Shown here one piece after another: positions 6,401 through 11,426 of a DNA stretch of 11,426 bases (position 1 is the first letter of the stretch; each line of letters starts with the position of its first letter). This DNA comes from Bacillota bacterium. Lineage in GTDB: Bacteria > Bacillota > Sulfobacillia > JABLXB01. The stretch lies in the NCBI GenBank assembly GCA_024653225.1, contig JANLGA010000011.1:24396-35821 (forward strand). The letters run 5' to 3'. Position numbers and translations under genes: made by a program. The notes beneath the pieces were generated by a model. The model did no database searches. It worked only from the letters and a program-made list of their open reading frames with translations, and was not told the origin of the DNA.

Positions 6401-7210
6401 CTCGGCCATCTTCCCCAGCTGGGAAACGTACCTCCTGTCCAGCTTGAGCGCGCCGTTCACGCCGAGGCTGACGAGCTTGTCGAGGGCACTGGCATGGGCC
6501 TTCTCCGGGTTTTCGAGTACGACCACGGCGTCAGGGCCGTACAGGGCCTTGTAGAGGTCCGGCACAAACAGGTCTTCCGCGGCCTTCTCCGTCGCGTACT
6601 TGGCCAGGTCCAAGCGGGACGTCATCGTCCTCGACATGAGGCCCCTGTCCCTCATGAGTCGCGCCATGACGGAGACCGCCAGGTGACGTCCGCTTCCCTC
6701 GGGACCGCACACGAACACCAGGTTCCTGTAGCTCTTCCGGCCGCCGGACACGAACGGCCGCTTGAACGCGACGCATAGGTCCCTGATGCAGTCCGGCTGC
6801 TCGAGGACGTATTGCGCCATCTCGTGCTCGATCCAGTCGAACGCCGCGTCAACCTGCCGCCTCTGGAGGGGTCTCTCGTGTGCGAGTGCCGACTGAATCG
6901 CCCCCGCCGTCGAGGCGGCGGCCCCGGCGGCCGCATCCACAACCCTCGTCGCGGTCGCCTCAGCGCTCTCGACGGCGCCGACGATACGGCCGGCGACATC
7001 GCCGACCGGTCCGATGACGGGTGCGGGCATGCCCCCCGGGCGACCCCTGACCGCCGCCGCGCGCCCTCCGGCCACGATTCGTCGCAGCGCCTCACCGTTG
7101 AACAAGCCCGCTTCCCTGATGTGGTCGAGGAGCTGCACCTCCGGGAAGAGGATCCGAACGAGGACTCGGACGTCCAGGTAGCTATCGAGTTTCCACCTGC
7201 GGCGAGCCAT
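3476..7210 (-). CDS. Four-module AAA+ ATPase: degenerate Clp-like head plus three CbbX/SpoVK-type domains
   Basis: A 1244-residue cytosolic protein. Residues 70-111 are an Ala-rich helix. Module 1 (about 120-420) resembles the second AAA+ domain of ClpB: a Walker A-like GPEGSGRH (169-176) lacks the lysine, a Walker B-like VVVLENPEKAH (229-239) has EN for DE, and a sensor-2-like GAHGVRE (368-374) is followed by the Clp small-domain pattern EEPLVELQLRKVVPPG. It probably cannot hydrolyse ATP. Modules 2-4 are CbbX/SpoVK type. Walker A is GNPGTGKTT (482), GNAGTGKTT (756) and GNPGTGKTM (1029). Walker B is FIDEAY at about 543, 817 and 1090. Pore-loop motifs are YVGETA, YAGQTA and YVGQTA. The Arg-finger region is NPGLxSRF at 595, 869 and 1144; sensor 2 is GNGRLVRN, GNARLARN and GNGRYVRN. 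Single-domain SpoVK is about 300 residues, so this is an expanded form. The ATG at 7210 is chosen because the sequence from MARRRWKLDSYL onward looks like protein; an ATG at 7300 would add a low-complexity 30-residue leader and has a poorly spaced ribosome site. It is third in the run; its substrate is unknown. Confidence 0.9.
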   Translation of the reverse strand: MARRRWKLDSYLDVRVLVRILFPEVQLLDHIREAGLFNGEALRRIVAGGRAAAVRGRPGGMPAPVIGPVGDVAGRIVGAVESAEATATRVVDAAAGAAASTAGAIQSALAHERPLQRRQVDAAFDWIEHEMAQYVLEQPDCIRDLCVAFKRPFVSGGRKSYRNLVFVCGPEGSGRHLAVSVMARLMRDRGLMSRTMTSRLDLAKYATEKAAEDLFVPDLYKALYGPDAVVVLENPEKAHASALDKLVSLGVNGALKLDRRYVSQLGKMAEVTGALMLGTTDEIQCNGKYLVFITGVDASSLGNMFPRPFMENVLDTASTKPLSRRALSALAKSWLEDYAGEAVENLGLSLSWKDVEDWVVAHADPKRGAHGVRECIESFIEEPLVELQLRKVVPPGMSCRVLVKDDALYLRTPVGEHSLDAVRRRREEEAPEALDRELERIIGLDSVKAFINDLKHNLRAQKMREAQGERPPKMALHMIFTGNPGTGKTTMARLVARYLKALGYISSGHLVEVGRPDLVGQYVGETAQKTLSRVRSALGGVLFIDEAYSLARDKDDVYGIEAVDTLVKAMEDNRENLVVILAGYTAEMEEFLKTNPGLRSRFNYTVEFPDYTPEEMLKILGVLARAAGYSIEPGCEEPLLEMFERLQIPGRNDSGNGRLVRNLLERAIAAHSRRIATAGAGGGVAEAELNALTPADFGLKESSEYDLDAELSRIVGLAKVKDFLRDLEKQLLADQKRRKAGLKVETGQSLHMIFTGNAGTGKTTVARLVAKMMREMGALKSGRLVETGRSGLVAEYAGQTAGKTTGVFLSALGGVLFIDEAYTLASDGPTGFGREAIDTLVKLMEDHRENIVVILAGYEKEMDEFLATNPGLQSRFPIRIDFPDYSAEELVEIVRVMAGERGFRIAPGAVEALRDRMGFERRRGGPSGGNARLARNVLEEAIRRQSARIAVADGVAAGEMIVLEEADFAPVRETPAGFDLEERLSGVVGLGEVKDFVRSLQAQLRVQNERKRLGMEAGGPQTLHMIFKGNPGTGKTMMARIVGGILHEMGVLSGTNFVETDRGGLVAGYVGQTALKTKEVVRRALDGILFIDEAYSLAQEAGSGADFGREAIDTLVKEMDDNRDRLVVILAGYSAEMDAFLDTNPGLKSRFPTVIEFPDYSTAELEQIAARMFASAGFRLTEGASARIREILEAARQESHFGNGRYVRNLFEKAVRNQAVRLQREARFDRDSLETIEDADIQAA
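4752..5605 (-). repeat. Exact 32-bp repeat between AAA+ modules 2 and 3
   Basis: The 32 bases at 4752-4783 recur exactly at 5574-5605, 822 bp apart. They encode the Walker B segment (GVLFIDEAY region) of the two adjacent AAA+ modules, and 822 bp is 274 codons, the domain period. The same place in the last module (about 3930-3962) is clearly diverged. This is the DNA-level trace of internal domain duplication or later gene conversion, not a separate element. Confidence 0.7.
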
Positions 7211-7359
7211 GCTGCACTTCCCCCGCTTGGCGCCCGCCGCAGCGGTGACGCGGCACGCGGCCGCGGCGGCCCCAGCGTTCTGGATATTCCGCCCAATCAT
7301 TCTCCGGGGGCCACGGAAGCACCTCCGTCTCCGCGGAGCGACCCGGCCGGTCGCCCGGC

Positions 7360-9021
7360 TCAGGGCTCCGAAACCCTGGAGAACCCCCAGCCGCTCCAGC
7401 GCCAGACGCCCGTCCGCTGCTTCCCGGGGTCGGAATAGTCACCCTCGACAGTCACCAGCTCGTTCAGCCCGTCGCCGTCGAAGTCTTCCAGGGATATGGC
7501 GTAGTTGGGTCGGTCGAGGTTCGAAGACTGCCACACCGCTTTCAGCGAACCCCCGGCCGGGCGGAAAATGAAGAGATGATTCCTTACGCTGCGGTCTTCT
7601 TCGTGTACCCAGAACGGCCTGTCGGGGCCGAAGCTTCCCTCCTTCCAAACGGAGAGACCCAGTTCCCGGGCACCGTCGTTATCGGCGTCCCCGAGGGTGA
7701 AGTCGTCCACCCACCAGTCTTCCGGCGACTGCCAGACCTGTTCCCGGTCAACCGTTATTGTCAGCCTGCCGTCTCGCAGTAGGTACTCTTCCACACGCCC
7801 GTCCGCGTCAAGGTCGGACTCGCATCTCTTCGTCGTCCTCGATCCCGGGCGGGGACCCGGCGGGTACACGGTATACCTCTCCGCACACTCGTCCCCTCCC
7901 TCGCCGCGCACCACGACCCGCTCGACATCCAGTGAAAGCCGGCTCAGCACGGCCTCGGCTTCTTCACCCCGGAGGATCTCCGGCCGGACCCCGTTTATTA
8001 TCACCGGCGCGAGTTCGATCCTCTCGAGACCCATCGAGCCGATGAATATCCTGACCGCGACGCCCTCGCGCGTGGCCCTCGACCACACCTGGTCGAAAAC
8101 GAAGTTGCCGAGGCTGTAGAAGATGTACGCGTCGCGGTAGCGCTCGGCCCTCTGCACCACGTGCGGGTGGTGTCCTATGACCAGGTCGGCTCCCGCATCC
8201 ACCGCGGCGCGGGCGTACTGGACCTGGGTCGAGTCGGGGTCGCGCGAGTATTCGGTGCCGACGTGCATGGACACGACCACGTAGTCCGCGCGCTCTCGGG
8301 CCTCCCGGATTCCCGCCCGCATCCTGTCGAGGTCGAGGACGGCGATCACCGGAGCATCCGAGATCATGCCTGCAGACCCGCCCGGCGCCGTCCCAGCCGA
8401 CGCACCCGGCACCGCCCCCTCTCCTGCCGTTCCGGTCACACCGGGCGACCCCGCGGCAAGTCCCGGTTCGCAGTAGGCAAGGAAGGCCAACCGGATCCCC
8501 CCGACCTCGAAGTGCGCAGCCCCGTACGCCTCGCTTTCATCCCACCCGGCCCCTACGCATTCGACCCCGACTGCCTGGAGGTTCCGAAGCGTGTCCGCGA
8601 GGCCGTCGGCCCCGAAGTCCAGCGCGTGGTTGTTGGCGAGCGAGAGGACGGTGAAGCCGGATTCGGCCAGGGCCGTTCGAAGCCCCGGGTCGGCGCGGAG
8701 GATCATGTCCCGCGGGCCGATCTCCGGGCCGGGCGTGAGCGGGCATTCCAGGTTGCCGAATACGACATCAGCACCGCGCAGGTAACCTATCACCCCGGAG
8801 AAGGGGTGGCCGACGTCTCCGCGCTTGCGAATCTCCTGGGCGACGCCGCGTGACAGCATGATGTCCCCGACGGCCGCGAGGATGACGGGTTCCCGCCTTT
8901 CCGGGAGGCCGAGCCGCTCGCGCCTGAAGGCGGCAAAATCCGCCCGGGTACACCCGACGCAGGCCAGGGAAACCGCCAAGACCGCCGGGAGTATTCCGGC
9001 GAGCCGCCCGCGCGTCGTCAT
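7360..9021 (-). CDS. CapA-family metallophosphatase-fold lipoprotein with C-terminal FG-GAP-like repeats
   Basis: A 553-residue exported protein. Residues 1-24 form a signal peptide ending in SLACVGC; C24 is the likely lipidation site, although the lipobox is imperfect. Residues 46-345 match the CapA/PgsA family (poly-gamma-glutamate synthesis type, calcineurin-like fold): AVGDIMLSRG (50-59), GNLE (89-92), SLANNHALDFG (127-137), SMHVGTEY (251-258), GHHPHV (283-288) and FYSLGNFVFDQ (301-311), with Asp, Asn and His ligands in place. A Gly/Ala/Pro/Thr-rich insert (189-220) interrupts the domain. Residues 400-553 carry three calcium-loop motifs, DLDADG (403), DADNDG (445) and DFDGDG (513), of the FG-GAP/VCBS type, an extension not typical of CapA. 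The ATG overlaps the DUF3160 stop as ATGA and has no clear ribosome site, so translation is probably coupled. No PgsB or PgsC is present, so polyglutamate synthesis is not implied. The stop at 7360 is 149 nt before the AAA+ start. Confidence 0.9.
   Translation of the reverse strand: MTTRGRLAGILPAVLAVSLACVGCTRADFAAFRRERLGLPERREPVILAAVGDIMLSRGVAQEIRKRGDVGHPFSGVIGYLRGADVVFGNLECPLTPGPEIGPRDMILRADPGLRTALAESGFTVLSLANNHALDFGADGLADTLRNLQAVGVECVGAGWDESEAYGAAHFEVGGIRLAFLAYCEPGLAAGSPGVTGTAGEGAVPGASAGTAPGGSAGMISDAPVIAVLDLDRMRAGIREARERADYVVVSMHVGTEYSRDPDSTQVQYARAAVDAGADLVIGHHPHVVQRAERYRDAYIFYSLGNFVFDQVWSRATREGVAVRIFIGSMGLERIELAPVIINGVRPEILRGEEAEAVLSRLSLDVERVVVRGEGGDECAERYTVYPPGPRPGSRTTKRCESDLDADGRVEEYLLRDGRLTITVDREQVWQSPEDWWVDDFTLGDADNDGARELGLSVWKEGSFGPDRPFWVHEEDRSVRNHLFIFRPAGGSLKAVWQSSNLDRPNYAISLEDFDGDGLNELVTVEGDYSDPGKQRTGVWRWSGWGFSRVSEP
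9018..9021 (-). other. ATGA stop-start overlap (translational coupling)
   Basis: On the minus strand the four bases are ATGA: the CapA start codon (9021-9019) overlaps the TGA stop of the DUF3160 gene (9020-9018). No Shine-Dalgarno sequence is visible before this ATG, so re-initiation by the terminating ribosome is expected. This ties the stoichiometry of the two lipoproteins together. Confidence 0.8.
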
Positions 9022-11183
9022 TGGGCCATGAAAGACTTGGTCCAGGCGGGCGGCGGAGGGGCTTGCCCGTCATTCAGCATCCGGTGCCACCTCGAATCCG
9101 TCAGCCGGTCGCCCAGGGGCCACTCGAACTCGTAGTACGAATACACTCCGCCCCTGGCGATCCTGAGCTTGCCGTCAACGGGCACAACGGCGTAGATCTC
9201 GAAGATGTTCCCAGTGGCCTCTTCCAGGACGCGGCCCTCCGGGTCGGTTGCGACGTCAACCACCACCGCCGCCGGCCGGTCGAACGACTGCGAACGGTGT
9301 TCGACGCCCTCGTCGCGCAGGGCCTCCAACCAGAAGTGCTCGAGCTGCACCCCGTACCCGCGGATGAGGTCGTACTCGGCGTCGGTGAGCGGGGCATTGC
9401 CCAGCTCCTTCTCGGAGATGGTCTTCAGGGAAAGCGCCAGGCTCTCAAGCTTCTCCAGGCCGGCCTCATCCCTCTCGGCCAGGAGGCCCCTGGCCTTCAG
9501 GCCCTCCCGAGTCATCTTCGCGAGCGAGGCCAGGCGGCCGTAAACTTGGGGGTTGGGCTCGACGTATCCCCGGTCATCCACGTCGAGGGCGCCGCCCCCG
9601 GCCTCGGCGTAGACCGGCTTCGAGTACAGGATCGTATCGTGCTTCAGCTCGACCCAGCTGCCGAGGAAAGTGCTGAGCTCCTTCCTCGCCCACGCCGAAT
9701 TGCGCATGAAGGATGGGTAGCCTACGGGCTTGTCCTGCACGATAGGCAGGAGGGAATAGAGCCAGCTCCAGTACAGGTTCTGGGTCCAAGTCGCCTTGTC
9801 CAGCGCCGCGACGTGGGCCCTCACCTTCGCCATGTTCTCGGGGTACAGCCGGTATTCCGTTTCTCCCATGGATTCCAGGATCTCGTACGCTTCTCTCGAA
9901 CCCAGCGCCGCCGGGATGTCCAGGCCCTTCGGAAGCATGCGCCTCCGGCCGCGACTGTCTTCCTTCACTTCGCGGTATACGAGCCTCTGGAAGATGGAAG
10001 CGTCGATAGTGAATCTCTGCCCCATGAACCTGAAACCCTTGATCTCCCGCTCACGGTCCGGCTGGATGGTCTCGTCGAAGATGGGAATCGAATTGATGGC
10101 CGGAGGTTCGAGCTTCGCCGCCGCTTCCAGGAACGCGGCCCAACGCGCCCCGTCCGAAGCCAGCGACTTGAGGTCCACGCGGGCGCCGTATACCTTGTCC
10201 AGCAGCCCCTTGAAGTGAAGCGGCGAGATGTCATCGCTCTTGCCGACGAAGAAGCTCGTCGGTTCGTACAGCCTGTTCCAGGACGTCAGGTTGTCGCCTT
10301 CACCCAACGCCAGCGTAATCAGTACGGCCGATTTCGTCTCGTCCTCGCTCTTCAGGCGGAAAGTCAGCCTGCCGTACCACGTCATGGCCTTGAAGTACGC
10401 CTTGAGACCCTCGGCCTTCTCGTAGTGCCCCCGCGGGACATACTGGGAGTAGTCCTCCTTAAGGTTCTCGACCACGTCGAATGCGGCGCCCATGTTCATG
10501 AGCGGCGAGACGGTAATCCCCTCGTGGGCCGCGATGAGGGCCAGCTCCCGCCCCACTTCTTCCTTCACCATGTCGGGCACGGCGAGGCCGGGGTCCAGCA
10601 GTGCGCCGCCCACGGCGAAGAACCCGACGTTTCTCCGGGCCGCGTTCTCCCAGGTCGTGCCCTTCAGGATGGAGTACTGCCTCTCGGCGGCCGCGAGCAT
10701 AGCGAGGTTCAGGTTCCTCAACTCGGGGACGAGTTTCTCGGTCTCGACGATCCTGAGAAGGTGGGAGAAGAAGAGATGGTAGTTGTGAAGCATGGAGTCC
10801 ACCGTGACGAGGCTCGGCACCGGATCGTACCTGTTGCTTTCGTAAAGCCAGAAGAACTCCTTCAGGTGCTTGTTGGGGACCACGACGAAGCCGTTCTTGA
10901 CCAGGAGCTCCCTGGCCGCGCTCGACAGCCGGAACATGTCCCTGTTCGTGACGTTCCCCAAGTCGGCGGCCACCGTGTACGGTTTCACCGCGGGAGCGGC
11001 GTTCACCGGGACCTCCTCGTAGCGGGCGAACCCGGGGGCGACACTGCCCGTCGGTGTGGCAGGCGATGGCGCTTCCGGGGTCGCTCCCTTGTTCCCGTCA
11101 CTTGCAGGCGCGGCAAGACACCCGCTCAGCGACACCAGCAAGACTGCCGTTACGGCCGTCAAGACCGCCCTATTCCGCAACAC
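9018..11183 (-). CDS. DUF3160 domain lipoprotein
   Basis: A 721-residue exported lipoprotein. Residues 1-22 are a clean signal peptide with a hydrophobic core and lipobox LSGC (19-22; C22 lipidated). A disordered Ala/Pro/Thr linker (about 23-60) follows, and then a DUF3160 domain spans nearly the whole chain. Characteristic stretches include NKHLKEFFWLYESNRYDPVP (104-123), TVDSMLHNYHLFF (127-139), YPSFMRNSAWARKELSTFLG (489-508), WVELKHDTILYSKPVYAE (510-527), YVEPNPQVYGRL (540-551), IRGYGVQLEHFW (607-618) and GGVYSYYEFEWP (678-689). The family has no established biochemical role that I can name. The start is a GTG at 11183, fixed by AGGAGGG (11190-11196) and the signal peptide; the frame stays open upstream to an ATG at 11312, but that leader is not protein-like. 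It is the first gene of the five-gene minus-strand run and overlaps the CapA gene by 4 nt. No promoter is evident in the short stretch before the foreign-looking edge sequence. Confidence 0.92.
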   Translation of the reverse strand: MLRNRAVLTAVTAVLLVSLSGCLAAPASDGNKGATPEAPSPATPTGSVAPGFARYEEVPVNAAPAVKPYTVAADLGNVTNRDMFRLSSAARELLVKNGFVVVPNKHLKEFFWLYESNRYDPVPSLVTVDSMLHNYHLFFSHLLRIVETEKLVPELRNLNLAMLAAAERQYSILKGTTWENAARRNVGFFAVGGALLDPGLAVPDMVKEEVGRELALIAAHEGITVSPLMNMGAAFDVVENLKEDYSQYVPRGHYEKAEGLKAYFKAMTWYGRLTFRLKSEDETKSAVLITLALGEGDNLTSWNRLYEPTSFFVGKSDDISPLHFKGLLDKVYGARVDLKSLASDGARWAAFLEAAAKLEPPAINSIPIFDETIQPDREREIKGFRFMGQRFTIDASIFQRLVYREVKEDSRGRRRMLPKGLDIPAALGSREAYEILESMGETEYRLYPENMAKVRAHVAALDKATWTQNLYWSWLYSLLPIVQDKPVGYPSFMRNSAWARKELSTFLGSWVELKHDTILYSKPVYAEAGGGALDVDDRGYVEPNPQVYGRLASLAKMTREGLKARGLLAERDEAGLEKLESLALSLKTISEKELGNAPLTDAEYDLIRGYGVQLEHFWLEALRDEGVEHRSQSFDRPAAVVVDVATDPEGRVLEEATGNIFEIYAVVPVDGKLRIARGGVYSYYEFEWPLGDRLTDSRWHRMLNDGQAPPPPAWTKSFMAQ

Positions 11184-11189
11184 GGCATA

Positions 11190-11196
11190 CCCTCCT
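11190..11196 (-). promoter_or_regulatory. Shine-Dalgarno site of the DUF3160 gene
   Basis: AGGAGGG on the minus strand, separated by GTATGCC (7 nt) from the GTG at 11183. This near-perfect site decides the start against the in-frame ATG at 11312. The ATG inside the spacer is out of frame. Confidence 0.85.
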
Positions 11197-11236
11197 GTAT
11201 GGGAAGATCCCCCGCCGCCAGCGCCGGGCTTCCGCC

Positions 11237-11426
11237 CGCCCGCGCGATGCGAACAAGGGCGCCTTCGGCAAGGCGCTGATTGTGGCTGGCTCGGCAAATT
11301 ACACCGGTGCACCCTACTTAGCCGCTGCTGCAGCGACGCGCATTGGCGCGGGGCTGGTAACGCTAGCCCTGCCGGAGACTATCTATCCTATTCTTGCTGC
11401 CAGCATACACGAGGCCACGTTTCTGG
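11237..11426 (+). CDS. nnrD: ADP-dependent NAD(P)H-hydrate dehydratase, internal fragment (5' missing, 3' cut by window)
   Basis: The plus-strand frame through 11252 encodes about 63 residues typical of the YjeF C-terminal, ribokinase-like domain that repairs hydrated NAD(P)H: RPRDANKGAFGKALIVAGS, then NYTGAPYLAAAAATRIGAGLVTLALPE and PILAASIHEATFL. The KGxFG motif, the GS-x-x-YTGAP nucleotide-site loop and R-x-GAGLV are family hallmarks. Many bacterial versions carry an N-terminal NAD(P)HX epimerase domain of about 200 residues; here homology begins abruptly near 11237, and the upstream frame back to about 11160 is low-complexity Arg-rich sequence with no ATG, GTG or TTG. About a third of its codons end in A or T (including TTA, CTA, GTA and ATA), more than in the body of the neighbouring genes. 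It is therefore either a truncated gene remnant or the far side of an assembly misjoin. The family identification is secure; its belonging to this genome is not. Confidence 0.75.

Noticed and set aside
3611..6778. Long plus-strand frames (451 and 603 codons) opposite the AAA+ gene
   Set aside because: They repeat with the AAA+ domain period and translate to Arg/His/Leu-rich shadow peptides; the minus strand has all AAA+ motifs.
3476..7210. Calling the AAA+ protein EccA of a type VII secretion system
   Set aside because: No TPR region and no ESX partners (EccB-E, WXG100 proteins) are in the window; only the CbbX-type fold is shared.
7360..9021. A poly-gamma-glutamate capsule operon
   Set aside because: Only the CapA/PgsA-like protein is present; there is no PgsB ligase or PgsC nearby, so the pathway is not supported.
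9021..11279. Open plus-strand frame of 752 codons antisense to the DUF3160 gene
   Set aside because: It is a GC-composition shadow: low complexity, Arg/Pro/His/Gly-rich, with no recognisable motif, while the opposite strand carries a clear lipoprotein and a strong ribosome site.
11237..11426. A genuine divergent gene starting at the ATG at 11246
   Set aside because: That ATG is not in the NnrD frame. The NnrD frame has no start codon close upstream and lacks the expected N-terminal part.

Overview
The window is GC-rich bacterial DNA (roughly two thirds G+C by eye). Seven genes read well, and an eighth fragment at the right edge looks foreign. A CbbX/SpoVK-type AAA+ protein, a DUF3160 lipoprotein, a CapA-type lipoprotein, lipobox signals, strong Shine-Dalgarno sites and frequent AGG arginine codons are compatible with a high-GC, possibly thermophilic, Bacillota-like organism. 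Nothing here fixes the taxon, and no rRNA, tRNA, CRISPR array or insertion sequence was seen.

Left part (1-1580, minus strand): an IclR-family regulator is followed 48 nt downstream by the LivH-type permease of a branched-chain amino acid ABC transporter, which runs off the left edge. This looks like a regulator-led uptake operon. The divergent gap (1581-1850) carries repeated AACGGCGTT-like boxes, an 11-bp motif present as an inverted pair, and a perfect 14-bp palindrome. A small cysteine-rich DUF3795 protein (1851-2207, plus strand) follows.

Right part (2280-11183, minus strand): five genes lie head to tail. In transcription order they are a DUF3160 lipoprotein; a CapA-like metallophosphatase-fold lipoprotein with a C-terminal FG-GAP-like calcium-binding region, joined to the first gene by an ATGA overlap; a 1244-residue protein with a degenerate Clp-like AAA+ module followed by three intact CbbX/SpoVK-type AAA+ modules; a four-helix membrane protein; and a one-helix membrane protein with an extracytoplasmic domain. 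Two exported lipoproteins, one large cytosolic ATPase and two unknown membrane proteins suggest an envelope-associated remodelling or export machine. That is inference from gene order only; I know of no described system with this composition.

The two blocks converge at 2205-2284, where a 40-bp unit is tandemly repeated across both stop codons. At the right edge (about 11237-11426) a plus-strand fragment of an NAD(P)H-hydrate dehydratase begins abruptly in mid-protein, about 50 bp upstream of the DUF3160 start. Its codon use is visibly less GC-rich, so it may be an assembly chimera or a recombination scar.
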